From Qingrenia yutianensis (GTDB lineage: Bacteria; Bacillota; Clostridia; UMGS1810): 64,000 nucleotides of DNA. Position 1 is the first letter of the stretch; every line of letters begins with the position of its first letter. Shown here piece after piece: positions 47,232 to 55,922 of this stretch. A program made the position numbers and the translations under genes. The notes under the pieces are model-generated. The model ran no database searches. It saw only the letters and a program-made list of their open reading frames with translations, and was not told the origin of the DNA. Where the stretch lies: positions 9,329 to 73,328 of the forward strand of contig NZ_JACRTE010000009.1 in NCBI RefSeq assembly GCF_014385105.1, read 5' to 3'.

Positions 47232-48599
47232 ATGAGCAGATTAACGGTAAGCGTAACCGATTTTGGAGCAAAACCGAATGACGATGCCTTGCAAACCGAT
47301 AAATTTCAAAAAGCGATTGACTATTGCTTTGAAAAAGGCGGCGGCGAGGTAACCGTTCCCGAGGGTGAATATCTTATAGGCGATATTCGTCTTCGCAGCA
47401 ACATCACTTTTCACCTTTTGAAAAATGCGGTGATAAAAGGAAGCAGAAATTTTGAAGATTTTTACAATATCGAAAACGATAAGTACGATCCGATTAAGAT
47501 AGACAATACCCTTGTGTGGAAAAGTCCGTCGAACAGAACACCTGAATATGCGAATTTGTGGCTTTATTCGGGTGTGTCGAAATGGAATGTCGGTTTAATC
47601 AGAATTATGAACTCGGAAAACGTTGAAATCATAGGCGAGGAAGGCTCTGTTATTGACGGTCAGAACTGCTATTGTCCCGGCGGCGAGGAAAATTATCGCG
47701 GAGCGCACGGAATCAGCGTGCAGTTTTGCAAAAATCTTCGTTTTTCCGGTTACACCATTCGGCATACGGGCAACTGGGCGCACTGCATATCTGACAGTAA
47801 AAATATAATTACCGAAAATCTTACCGTTCTCGGCGGTCACGACGGTGTGCATTACCGCGGCTGCGACAATGTTGAAGTGAAAAACTGCAAAATCAAAACG
47901 GGTGACGACGCGGTTGCCGGTTTTGACAACATAGATGTGCATATTACCGATTGTGAATTGGGCAGCGCTTGCAGTGTTTTCAGATTCGGCGGACGAAATG
48001 TCCTTATTGAAAACTGCACGGCTTGCGGTCCCTGCGAATATCCTTTCCGCGGTTCTATGACCGATGAAGAAAAGTCAGCCGGTGCATATACCTCAAAAAC
48101 CGCAAGGTATAATACAAACGCATTCTTTATATATTTTGTTGATGAAACAAGAAAACTGCGTGAAAAACAGGGCAACATCATTGTGAGAAACTGCAAGGTT
48201 AAAAATATTGACAGACTTTTGAGAATTAATCTTTCGGGAATTGAAACGTGGCAAAAAGGCACTCCTCCAGATGATATAACTTTTGAAAACATCACTGCGG
48301 ACGGTATGGCGAAATGGATAAACGCATACGGCAACGACGAGTGTGCGTTTACGTTAAAGCTTAAAAATATCGACTACACAATGCGTGACGGTTTTGAGGA
48401 AAACAGCTTTATGATGCTCGGAAAATACAAAGACATCAGCCTTGAAAACGTGAAAGTCCACAATTTTAAAGGCGATACGCTTATCAAAACGTGGGGCGAT
48501 TTGGATAAAATTCACCTTGACAATTTTGTATGCGACGGACTTGACGAAAGCAAGTATATTAAAAAAGCCGATGATGAATTTGATGTAAGATATATTTAA
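47232..48599 (+). CDS. GH28-like right-handed beta-helix hydrolase
   Basis: A 455-residue cytoplasmic protein (no signal peptide) beginning with the pectinase-type VTDFGAKPNDDALQTDKFQKAI. Successive short coils (NSENVEIIGEEG, CKNLRFSGYTIRHTG, SKNIITENLTVLGG, CDNVEVKNCKIKTGDDAV, NVLIENCTACG) indicate a right-handed beta-helix. KTGDDAV supplies the Asp pair of GH28 polygalacturonases, but the canonical GHG and RIK motifs are not evident, so activity may differ (rhamnogalacturonan or other). RBS AAGGAGTG. The last codons overlap a 14-bp tandem repeat. Confidence 0.8.
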   Translation: MSRLTVSVTDFGAKPNDDALQTDKFQKAIDYCFEKGGGEVTVPEGEYLIGDIRLRSNITFHLLKNAVIKGSRNFEDFYNIENDKYDPIKIDNTLVWKSPSNRTPEYANLWLYSGVSKWNVGLIRIMNSENVEIIGEEGSVIDGQNCYCPGGEENYRGAHGISVQFCKNLRFSGYTIRHTGNWAHCISDSKNIITENLTVLGGHDGVHYRGCDNVEVKNCKIKTGDDAVAGFDNIDVHITDCELGSACSVFRFGGRNVLIENCTACGPCEYPFRGSMTDEEKSAGAYTSKTARYNTNAFFIYFVDETRKLREKQGNIIVRNCKVKNIDRLLRINLSGIETWQKGTPPDDITFENITADGMAKWINAYGNDECAFTLKLKNIDYTMRDGFEENSFMMLGKYKDISLENVKVHNFKGDTLIKTWGDLDKIHLDNFVCDGLDESKYIKKADDEFDVRYI

Positions 48600-48630
48600 A
48601 AGGATATATTTAAAAGGATATATTTAAAAC
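48589..48630. repeat. three tandem copies of a 14-bp unit
   Basis: GATATATTTAAAAG occurs at 48589-48602 and 48603-48616, and GATATATTTAAAAC at 48617-48630. The first copy supplies the last codons and stop of the GH28-like gene. Confidence 0.9.
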
Positions 48631-48668
48631 GATTGTTAAATCCGACGAAATATTATTTTTCCAAAACT

Positions 48669-48715
48669 CAGAAAGAGGGTGCAAAAACGATTCCGTTTTT
48701 TGAACCCTCTTTCTG
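48669..48715. terminator. bidirectional terminator
   Basis: A perfect 12-bp stem CAGAAAGAGGGT with an inner CAAAAACG/CGTTTTT stem. It ends the carbohydrate operon (plus), and the minus-strand RHH gene ends against it. Confidence 0.85.
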
Positions 48716-48720
48716 TTTTC

Positions 48721-48897
48721 TTATTTTTTATCTTCTTCAAGACTTTCAAGCGCAAGCTTTACCGCCTCGACAACAAATGCGGTGAAAGTGCAGTCTGTAC
48801 CGCGGATTGCGTTTTCTACCTGTTCAATTACAGGATTGGGAAAACGTATACTTTTATTTGTAGTCATAGGAACACTTGGTATTTTAAATTTTCTCAC
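48721..48897 (-). CDS. small ribbon-helix-helix-type protein
   Basis: A 58-residue protein from the GTG at 48897 (AGAGGTGAT upstream); the ATG at 48903 is an alternative. Sequence KSIRFPNPVIEQVENAIRG then FTAFVVEAVKLALESLEED fits a beta-strand followed by two helices, as in Arc/MetJ-type ribbon-helix-helix DNA-binding proteins (YlcI/YnfO-like). It diverges from the SLOG-like gene; a perfect palindrome lies between them and may be its operator. Its target is unknown. Confidence 0.7.
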   Translation of the reverse strand: MRKFKIPSVPMTTNKSIRFPNPVIEQVENAIRGTDCTFTAFVVEAVKLALESLEEDKK

Positions 48898-48948
48898 TAT
48901 CATCACCTCTGCAATAATATTGTAATACAAATTGCATTTTGAGTGGAA

Positions 48949-48973
48949 AACACAAATGTGCAACATTTGTGTT
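48949..48973. promoter_or_regulatory. palindromic operator candidate
   Basis: AACACAAATG, TGCAA, CATTTGTGTT: a perfect 10-bp inverted repeat between the divergent RHH and SLOG-like genes, touching the -35 of the latter. Confidence 0.6.
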
Positions 48974-49000
48974 GCAAAATTTAAAAAAGTGTGTTATTAT
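48972..49000 (+). promoter_or_regulatory. promoter of SLOG-like gene
   Basis: TTGCAA, 17 bases, TATTAT, 23 bases before the ATG at 49024. Confidence 0.7.
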
Positions 49001-49023
49001 TATCTGCAAAGGAGTGAATAAAT

Positions 49024-49476
49024 ATGTCAATTTGCGGTTTTGCAGGTCACAGTCAAGTTGAAGATGAAGAAGAAATTTTTGAAAAATTATATAAAGAGTG
49101 TTTGTATTTGGCTATCGAAAAAGGTGTCACCGAGTTTATGGTCGGCAATTACGGAATGTTTGACAGGCTCGCGCGAAATGCGGTAAAAAGAGTAAAACAA
49201 ATGCTTCCCAATATAAAAATTTTTCTCGTTTTGCCGTATCTTACAAGGGAAATTACCGAATACAGAGAGTATTACGAAAAAAATTACGACGAAATAATAA
49301 TCGGCTCATCGCCCGACGTTAAACCAAAATACAAAATTATAAGCTGTAATAAATTTATGGCAGAAAAAAGTGATTATATGATTTGCTACATAAACCACAC
49401 CTACGGCGGTGCGGCGCTCACATACAAATACGCAACAAAAAGTAAAACCGAGATTATAAATCTCGGTTCTATATAA
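49024..49476 (+). CDS. SLOG/DUF1273-like Rossmann protein
   Basis: A 150-residue cytoplasmic protein. N-terminal CGFAGHSQ (like the FTGHR motif of YpsA/DUF1273 proteins), FMVGNYGMFDRLARNAVK, and the final NHTYGGAALTYKYATKSKTEIINLG match the SLOG fold, predicted to bind nucleotide ligands and sometimes found in stress or phage-related systems. Biochemical role is not established. RBS AAAGGAGTG. It is alone in its orientation between a divergent RHH gene and a convergent ABC gene. Confidence 0.75.
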   Translation: MSICGFAGHSQVEDEEEIFEKLYKECLYLAIEKGVTEFMVGNYGMFDRLARNAVKRVKQMLPNIKIFLVLPYLTREITEYREYYEKNYDEIIIGSSPDVKPKYKIISCNKFMAEKSDYMICYINHTYGGAALTYKYATKSKTEIINLGSI

Positions 49477-49479
49477 GTT

Positions 49480-51219
49480 TTATTCATTTTCGTTTTTTGC
49501 ACGGCTGTTATAAAGCATTGCGTAAAATCCGTTTTTGCTTAAAAGTTCTTTGTGCGTGCCTTGCTCAATAATATTTCCGCCGCGCATAACCAAAATAACG
49601 TCTGCCTCGCGGATTGTCGAAAGCCTGTGCGCAACTATAAAGCTCGTTCTGCCTTGCATCATCTTTGCAAACGCCGACTGAATTTTTATTTCCGTGCGCG
49701 TGTCTATCGAGCTTGTCGCCTCGTCCAAAATCAGCATAGGAGGCAGACAAAGCATTACGCGCGCTATGCAGATAAGCTGTTTTTGCCCTGCCGAAAGCTC
49801 CGTTCCGCCCTCGCCGATACGCGTGTCATAGCCGTTCGGGAGCCTTTTTATAAACGAGTGTGCATATGCGCCCTCCGACGCTTTGCGGATTTCTTCGTCC
49901 GTCGCGTCCGGCTTGCCGTACGCTATATTTTCGCGCACCGTTCCGCTTTTAAGCCACGTATCCTGGAGCACCATTCCAAAGCTTTTGCGCAGTGATTTCC
50001 GCGTCAAATTCCGTATGTCCTTGCCGTCTGCCGTGATTTTTCCTCCGCACACGTCGTAAAAACGCATAAGAAGATTTATAAGCGTTGTTTTTCCGCATCC
50101 CGTGGGACCGACAATCGCTATTCGCTGTCCCGATTTTACGTCGATTGAAATGTTTTGCAAAAGCGGTTTTTCCCTCGTGTAGCTGAACGACACATTGTCA
50201 AAACATACATTTCCCGTGTTTTCCAAAACCTGTGCGCTCGGACTGTCCTCGGTTTCCTCAGTTTCCTCCAAAAGCTCAAATATTCTCACAAGCGACGCTT
50301 TCGCGTTTTGCAGTTCGGTTATAACTCCGCTGATTTCGTTAAACGGTTTCGCGTACTGTCCGGCATAGCTTAAAAATACGCTTATCTGACCGATTGTAAT
50401 TCCGCCTCCGACCGCAAAAAGCGCGCCGGCAAGCGACACAACCGCATAGATGATGTTGTTTATAAGCCTTGTGCTCGGGTTTGTAAGGCTTGAGAAAAAC
50501 GTTGCTCTAAAGCCTGCCTTTTTGAATTTTTCGTTTAAAACGTCAAATTCTTCAAGCGTTTCGTCCTCGTGCGAATACGAACAGATAACTTTAAGTCCGT
50601 CCGTCACCTCGTTTATCATTGCGGTTTGCTTTCCGCGGAGGCTCGCCTGTGCGGTAAACCAGCGCTGAATTTTTTTCGATATAAACCGCGCCGTAAAAAG
50701 TGAGAGCGGCGTGAGCGCCGCCACGATAAGCGTGATTGAAACGTTGTATATAAGCATTACCGCGAGCGTGCCGACTATGGTGATTATGCCTGTGAAAAGT
50801 TGTGAAAGTCCCATCAGCATACCGTCCGAAAAGGTGTCAACGTCCGAAATCATTCGGCTTAAAAGGTCGCCCGACGGGTGGGTGTCGAGGTATGAGAGGG
50901 GGAGTTTGTGCAGTTTTTCAAACAGCGCACGGCGCATATCGCGTGATATTCCGAACGTGATTTTGTTGTTGCACACCGCCATAAGCTGTTGCGCAGCGGC
51001 AGCGATTATTGCGGTCGCTGCGATGAAATATGCAAATTTCAAAACGCCCGAAAAGCCAACCTTTCCCGCGCCCAACATAAAGTCTATCGCCTTTCCGCAG
51101 AAAATGGGGACGGCAAGCGCCGCCGCGGAGCTTACCCCGGCACATATAAAGCTTAAAAAAACAAATCCGAGATACGGTTTTACAAACGGTGCAATTTTCT
51201 TTATTTCGTTTTTATTCAT
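49480..51219 (-). CDS. ABC exporter, canonical-site subunit (second pair)
   Basis: A 579-residue half-transporter: six-helix membrane domain (about residues 15-310) then a nucleotide-binding domain with Walker A GPTGCGKTT, signature altered to LSAGQKQ, Walker B LILDEATSSID with Glu, and His in VAHRLSTI. The ATG at 51219 (GGAGGA upstream) overlaps the end of its partner by 8 bases; the frame continues upstream to 51360 only inside the partner gene. Pairs with the preceding gene to form a heterodimeric exporter, and parallels the pair at 3703-7299. Substrate unknown. Confidence 0.91.
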   Translation of the reverse strand: MNKNEIKKIAPFVKPYLGFVFLSFICAGVSSAAALAVPIFCGKAIDFMLGAGKVGFSGVLKFAYFIAATAIIAAAAQQLMAVCNNKITFGISRDMRRALFEKLHKLPLSYLDTHPSGDLLSRMISDVDTFSDGMLMGLSQLFTGIITIVGTLAVMLIYNVSITLIVAALTPLSLFTARFISKKIQRWFTAQASLRGKQTAMINEVTDGLKVICSYSHEDETLEEFDVLNEKFKKAGFRATFFSSLTNPSTRLINNIIYAVVSLAGALFAVGGGITIGQISVFLSYAGQYAKPFNEISGVITELQNAKASLVRIFELLEETEETEDSPSAQVLENTGNVCFDNVSFSYTREKPLLQNISIDVKSGQRIAIVGPTGCGKTTLINLLMRFYDVCGGKITADGKDIRNLTRKSLRKSFGMVLQDTWLKSGTVRENIAYGKPDATDEEIRKASEGAYAHSFIKRLPNGYDTRIGEGGTELSAGQKQLICIARVMLCLPPMLILDEATSSIDTRTEIKIQSAFAKMMQGRTSFIVAHRLSTIREADVILVMRGGNIIEQGTHKELLSKNGFYAMLYNSRAKNENE

Positions 51220-52939
51220 TTTCGCCGTCCTCCTTGCCCTCTGCGCTTTTGTAAATTTCTTTGTAAACACCGCAGTTTTCGAGAAGTTCTTTGTGCGTTC
51301 CGCACCCTGCAAGGTGTCCGTCTTCCAGAACAAGAATTTTGTCCGCGTGCTCAATGGCAACCGTGCGCTGGCTTACAATGAAAAGCGTCGGTTTTTTCTG
51401 GAGATTTGCAATCGCGGTGCGCATTGCAAGGTCGGTTGCGTAGTCCAGTGCGGACGAGCTGTCGTCAAGAATGAGAATGTCGGGATTTTTAACCAGCGCG
51501 CGCGCAACCGAAAGACGCTGTTTCTGTCCGCCCGACAAGTTCCGTCCGCCCTGTTCGATTACCGCGTCCAGTCCGCCGTCTTTTTGACGCACAAATTCCT
51601 CTGCCTGTGCGGATTTGAGCGCCGTACACAATTCTGCGTCCGACGCGTTTTTGTTTCCGTATAAAAGGTTAGACCGCACCGTGCCGGCAAAAAGCTGTGT
51701 TTTTTGCATTACAACCGCAATTTTTGAGCGGAGCGCGCCTTTTTCCCACGTTTTTATATCGTGTCCCATAAAGGTGATTTTGCCGTCGGTCGCGTCGTAA
51801 AACCGCGCGATAAGGTTTACAAGCGAGGTTTTTCCGCTTCCCGTACCGCCGATAATTCCGATTGTTTCGCCGTTTTTAACATCAAAACTGATATTTGTGA
51901 GCGAGTTTTCTCCGCCCTCGTGATATTTTAATGAAACGTTTTCAAAACGCACCGCGTATCCGCCGTCGGGAGTTGTAACGTCACCGTAGTCCATTGTGCT
52001 TTCGGTGTCCAAAACGGTGCCTATTCTTCCGCAGCTGACCACCGCTTTGCTCAAAAGAACGATTAAATTTGCAAGTTTTACAAGCTCGACCAAAATCTGC
52101 GAAAGGTAGTTTATAAGCGCGATTACGTTTCCCGAAAGGAGTATTCCCGAATTTACGTATTTTGCGCCGAACCATAAGATTAAAATTATAGCCGTGTTGA
52201 CCGTGACATAACTTAACGGGTTCATCAGCGCGCCGATATTGCCTGCGGTAATCTGCATACGCGCAAGGAGCGAGTTTTGCGTTTTAAATTCGTCCGTTTC
52301 GTCGTTTTCTTTGCCGAACGCGCGTATAACACGCACGCCTTCAAGGTTTCCGCGCGCCGTTTCGGTCACGGTATCAAGACGGTTTTGCTGAATTTTGTAT
52401 TTCGGTTTGGTTATAAACATTATGCCGAAAACGATTACAAAAAGCACCAAAATTGCCGCAGCAAATATGAGCGAAATTTTAAAATTTATGGAAAACGCCA
52501 TTATCATTGCGCCGAAAACGATAAACGGACTGCGCAGAAACAGGCGCAAAAACATATTTACGCCGTTCTGAACCTGGTTTACGTCTGCCGTCATACGTGT
52601 TATGAGCGTGGACGCGCCGATTTCGTCAAGCTTTGCAAAATTAAGGCTTTGAATGTGCTCTACAAGTTTATGGCGCAGTCCCGCCGACGTGCCGATTGCC
52701 GCTTTCGCCGCGAAATACTGTGCCGTAAAGCTGGACAAAAGTCCCATAACCGCCATTGCAATGAGGATTAGAAAACTTTTTATTATATACGCTCTGTCGC
52801 CGTTTGCAATGCCGATATTTATGATTTTTGCAATCACGAGAGGCACGATAAGGTCGAACATCGCCTCAAGCATTTTAAAAAGCGGTGCGAGTATGCTTTC
52901 TTTTTTGTATTTTTTAAAAAACGGTAATAAGTATTTCAT
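51212..52939 (-). CDS. ABC exporter, degenerate-site subunit (second pair)
   Basis: A 575-residue half-transporter. Six membrane helices precede a nucleotide-binding domain with Walker A GGTGSGKTS, signature LSGGQKQ, Walker B LILDDSSSALD (Asp for the catalytic Glu) and Gln at the switch position (VSQRTVAI). It is thus the degenerate half, as in the first pair. The ATG at 52939 has AAGGA eight bases upstream; a TTG one codon earlier is unnecessary. It is first in the two-gene operon. Confidence 0.91.
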   Translation of the reverse strand: MKYLLPFFKKYKKESILAPLFKMLEAMFDLIVPLVIAKIINIGIANGDRAYIIKSFLILIAMAVMGLLSSFTAQYFAAKAAIGTSAGLRHKLVEHIQSLNFAKLDEIGASTLITRMTADVNQVQNGVNMFLRLFLRSPFIVFGAMIMAFSINFKISLIFAAAILVLFVIVFGIMFITKPKYKIQQNRLDTVTETARGNLEGVRVIRAFGKENDETDEFKTQNSLLARMQITAGNIGALMNPLSYVTVNTAIILILWFGAKYVNSGILLSGNVIALINYLSQILVELVKLANLIVLLSKAVVSCGRIGTVLDTESTMDYGDVTTPDGGYAVRFENVSLKYHEGGENSLTNISFDVKNGETIGIIGGTGSGKTSLVNLIARFYDATDGKITFMGHDIKTWEKGALRSKIAVVMQKTQLFAGTVRSNLLYGNKNASDAELCTALKSAQAEEFVRQKDGGLDAVIEQGGRNLSGGQKQRLSVARALVKNPDILILDDSSSALDYATDLAMRTAIANLQKKPTLFIVSQRTVAIEHADKILVLEDGHLAGCGTHKELLENCGVYKEIYKSAEGKEDGENE

Positions 52940-53033
52940 CAAATGAGTCCTTCCGAAAAAATGTTTATTTTAGTATTTTACCACTTTTTGAGAATTATTT
53001 CAACTTTTTTAGGTCAAATTTTTGAAAAAAGTG

Positions 53034-53062
53034 TTGACATTTGCATAAAAATGTGAGATAAT
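53034..53062 (+). promoter_or_regulatory. promoter of lysine riboswitch operon
   Basis: TTGACA, 17 bases, GATAAT, just upstream of the aptamer. Confidence 0.85.
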
Positions 53063-53088
53063 CTAAAAAGATTATAAATTCAACAGTC

Positions 53089-53260
53089 AACTAATGGTAG
53101 AGGTGCGGTGTTTATCAGTAATTCGGGCATATAACAAAGGCGTTAACCCGAATGAAAGGAAATATCGCCGAAACATACGGTATTTGCCTTGAAATCTGTG
53201 TGTTGGGCTGCAGCAGAATATGTTGCAGACTGTCACTTTTGTGAAGCGCTATCCATAGTT
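53089..53260 (+). ncRNA. lysine riboswitch (L-box) aptamer
   Basis: The closing stem pairs AACTA(A)TGG (53089-53097) with CCATAGTT (53253-53260). Between them are the conserved L-box segments: TAGAGGTGCG, an AGTA, GAATGAAAGG, GCCGAAA, GGGCTG, ACTGTCAC and GAAGCGCTATCC. It senses lysine and, through the downstream terminator, should switch off the amino-acid transporter when lysine is abundant. Confidence 0.93.
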
Positions 53261-53282
53261 TGAAGTATTTTGGTTTGTTTTT

Positions 53283-53324
53283 AAAGCCGTGTACGTTAAA
53301 CTATTTAGCGTATACGGCTTTTTT
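53283..53324 (+). terminator. riboswitch expression-platform terminator
   Basis: An 11-bp stem AGCCGTGTACG with one G-T pair and a 12-base A/T loop, followed by TTTTTT, sits between aptamer and the first gene. This is the off-state terminator. Confidence 0.9.
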
Positions 53325-53358
53325 GACGTTGAAAAAATTAAAAAAGGGGTAATGACAG

Positions 53359-54207
53359 ATGAAGAAAATTATTGCAATCATTATGGCGCTTGTGCTTACG
53401 GCAAGCTTTGCTGCTTGCGGAAACACAGCAGAAAAAACCGAAGATAACGCAGGCAGTGCGTCGGGCAGTGATGTTTTGAAAGTCGGTATGGAGTGCAACT
53501 ACGCGCCCTATAACTGGTCGCAGGCAGACGATTCCAACGGCGCCGTTCCGATTAAAAACGTTGATAATATGTATACAAACGGCTATGACGTTCAGGTTGC
53601 TTTGAAAATTGCCGAAGCACTCGGCAAAAAACTTGAAATCTATTCGTATGAATGGGACAGCTTAATCCCCGGTGTTCAGTCGGGCAAGTTCGATATGATT
53701 ATCGCAGGTATGAGTCCTACCGCAGAGAGAAGAGAAAAAATCGACTTTTCGGATAATTACTTTACATCAAACCTTGTTATTGTAAAGAAAGCGGAAAACC
53801 TTAAAGACGTTAAAACAATAGCGGATTTGGACGGCAAAAAAATCGCCGCACAGTCGGGAACATTCCACCTTGCTGCGCTTTCCGAGCAGACAAAAGCCGC
53901 GGCAAACGAAATGTCTGACTTCACAACAATGCTTATCGCGCTTAAAGCAGGCACAATCGAAGGCTATGTTGCCGAAGAACCCACAGCAATGGCGGTTTGT
54001 ATGGATAAAGCATACGACTACATTCCGTTTGTAAATAACGGCACAGGCTTCAAAGTTGATGATGATGAAGTAAGTATCGCGGTCGGCGTTAAGAAAAACA
54101 ACACTGAACTCAAAGACAAAATCAACGGTGTGCTTAAAGATTTCGGCACCGACGCACAGAAGGAGCTTATGGCAAGTATGGTTGCAATCGCTCCGGTTGA
54201 AGAATAA
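53359..54207 (+). CDS. amino-acid-binding lipoprotein, probably lysine
   Basis: A 282-residue lipoprotein. Signal peptide with lipobox FAAC (Cys 20), then a periplasmic-binding-protein class 3 domain: KVGMECNYAPYNW, MIIAGMSPTAERREKIDFSDNY and ATAGTIEGYVAEEPTAMA-like C-terminal lobe. Family members bind polar amino acids. The upstream lysine riboswitch makes lysine (or a related basic amino acid) the most probable ligand. RBS AAAGGGG. First of a three-gene importer operon. Confidence 0.92.
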   Translation: MKKIIAIIMALVLTASFAACGNTAEKTEDNAGSASGSDVLKVGMECNYAPYNWSQADDSNGAVPIKNVDNMYTNGYDVQVALKIAEALGKKLEIYSYEWDSLIPGVQSGKFDMIIAGMSPTAERREKIDFSDNYFTSNLVIVKKAENLKDVKTIADLDGKKIAAQSGTFHLAALSEQTKAAANEMSDFTTMLIALKAGTIEGYVAEEPTAMAVCMDKAYDYIPFVNNGTGFKVDDDEVSIAVGVKKNNTELKDKINGVLKDFGTDAQKELMASMVAIAPVEE

Positions 54208-54229
54208 TTTATTTGGCAGGTAGATAATA

Positions 54230-55000
54230 ATGACGGCATTTTTAAAAGAAGTAATAGACATAGCCGTGAAATATAACGGTTATTTTCTGCAGGGCATAGG
54301 CTATACAATGCTTATAGCCCTCGCAGGTACGCTTATAGGTCTTGTAATCGGACTTATAACGGGTATTATACGAACAATTCCGACCTCTAAAAACGCGGTT
54401 GTCAGAGTGATTTTAAAGGTTGTGAATTTCATAATCAGCGCATATGTTGAAATTTTCAGAGGCACGCCTATGATGGTTCAGTCTATGGTTATCTTCTGGG
54501 GATACGCGTTTATGAACGACGGTCAGACGCTCGCACTCATTCCGGCAGGTATTTTTATCGTGTCGATAAACACGGGTGCATATATGGCTGAAATTGTCCG
54601 CGGAGGTATCATTTCAATAGATAAAGGTCAGTTTGAGGGCGCATATTCTGTGGGGATGAACCACTGGCAGACAATGATGAATGTTATTGTTCCGCAGGCT
54701 ATGAGAAACATTCTCCCTGCAATCAGCAACGAGTTTGTTATAAACATCAAAGATACCTCGGTGCTTAACGTTATCGGCGTTACGGAGCTTTTCTTCTTCA
54801 CAGCGAAAATTTCTAAAATGACGTGGGCGATTTTTGAAACCTATGTTGTGGCGTGCGTGATTTACTTTGTTCTCACGTTCACCATAACGAGAATTCTTAA
54901 ATATATAGAGCACAAAATTGACGGTCCTTCGTCATATATTATCCACCATTCGTCTACAATGCCGGACGAAAGCTTTACGGCAAAGGAGGGCGCAAGATGA
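54230..55000 (+). CDS. amino-acid ABC transporter permease
   Basis: A 256-residue HisM/GlnP-type permease with about five helices and the motif FRGTPMMVQ. The EAA-type loop FEGAYSVGMNHWQTMMNVIVPQA (about 145-167) contacts the ATPase. In the family it is an inner-membrane component of polar amino-acid importers; lysine import is inferred from the riboswitch. Its last four bases (ATGA) overlap the start of the ATPase gene, indicating coupled translation. Confidence 0.94.
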   Translation: MTAFLKEVIDIAVKYNGYFLQGIGYTMLIALAGTLIGLVIGLITGIIRTIPTSKNAVVRVILKVVNFIISAYVEIFRGTPMMVQSMVIFWGYAFMNDGQTLALIPAGIFIVSINTGAYMAEIVRGGIISIDKGQFEGAYSVGMNHWQTMMNVIVPQAMRNILPAISNEFVINIKDTSVLNVIGVTELFFFTAKISKMTWAIFETYVVACVIYFVLTFTITRILKYIEHKIDGPSSYIIHHSSTMPDESFTAKEGAR

Positions 55001-55728
55001 GTGTAATTTCTATTAGTGGTTTAAAAAAATCTTTCGGCGAAAATGAGGTTTTGAAAGATATAAATTTCTCGGTTAACAAAGGCGACGTAACGTGTATTAT
55101 CGGGTCGTCCGGTTCGGGAAAATCAACAATGCTCCGATGCATAAACCTTTTGGAGGAGCCGACCGGCGGCGAGATTATCTATAACGGACAGAATATTCTC
55201 GAAACGAAGAATATCCCTGCTTACCGCGCAAAGGTTGAAATGGTTTTCCAAAGCTTTAACCTTTTTGAGAATATGACAGTTTTGAAAAACTGTATGATAG
55301 GTCAGATGAAAGTTCTTAAAGCGAGCAAAGAGGTTGCGAAGAAAGAGGCGATGTATTACCTTGAAAAAGTTGGTATGGCGCCGTATATCAACGCAAAACC
55401 GCGTCAGCTTTCGGGCGGACAGAAACAGAGGGTGGCAATAGCGCGTGCGCTTGCAATGAAACCCGACGTAATTTTGTTTGACGAGCCGACGAGCGCTCTC
55501 GACCCGCAAATGGTGGGAGAGGTTCTTGAGGTTATAAAGAACATCGCAAAAGAGGGACTTACAATGATTATTGTAACCCACGAAATGGCGTTTGCACGTG
55601 ACGTTGCAAATCATATTGTGTTTATGAATGACGGTGTAATATGCGAAGAAGGCACACCGCAGGAGATATTCACAAATCCCAAATGCCCCGAAACAAAGGC
55701 ATTTTTGACAAGATTTATGAATAATTAG
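54997..55728 (+). CDS. amino-acid ABC transporter ATP-binding protein
   Basis: A 243-residue ATPase of the HisP/GlnQ class: Walker A GSSGSGKST (about 33-41), Q-loop VFQSFNLF, signature LSGGQKQRVAIARALA, Walker B VILFDEPTSALDP and switch His in VTHEMAFA. It powers the lysine-type importer encoded just upstream and is the last gene of the operon, ending before a strong terminator. RBS AAAGGAGG lies within the permease gene. Confidence 0.96.
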   Translation: MSVISISGLKKSFGENEVLKDINFSVNKGDVTCIIGSSGSGKSTMLRCINLLEEPTGGEIIYNGQNILETKNIPAYRAKVEMVFQSFNLFENMTVLKNCMIGQMKVLKASKEVAKKEAMYYLEKVGMAPYINAKPRQLSGGQKQRVAIARALAMKPDVILFDEPTSALDPQMVGEVLEVIKNIAKEGLTMIIVTHEMAFARDVANHIVFMNDGVICEEGTPQEIFTNPKCPETKAFLTRFMNN

Positions 55729-55762
55729 TCCGTCGGAATTGACGAAAAATTTAATTATGAAG

Positions 55763-55804
55763 AAAACCCCGCTCTGAAAAAACTTTTTCAAAGCGGGGTT
55801 TTTG
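55763..55804 (+). terminator. terminator of amino-acid importer operon
   Basis: AAAACCCCGCT and AGCGGGGTTTT arms with an inner TGAAAAA/TTTTTCA stem, followed by T-rich DNA. The region 55805-56044 beyond it holds no gene. Confidence 0.88.
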
Positions 55805-55922
55805 TTTCGGTTAGATAAATTTAATATTAAAATCAAAGTTCAAAAACTATCCGAAATACCGATTTTACTTATCCAACGGCTTCATTGTGGGGATTTTATT
55901 CTCAACAATTATATAAGTTATT

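Noticed and set aside
51220..51360. N-terminal extension of the second canonical ABC subunit
   Set aside because: It overlaps the partner gene in another frame and adds no membrane helix; GGAGGA marks the ATG at 51219.
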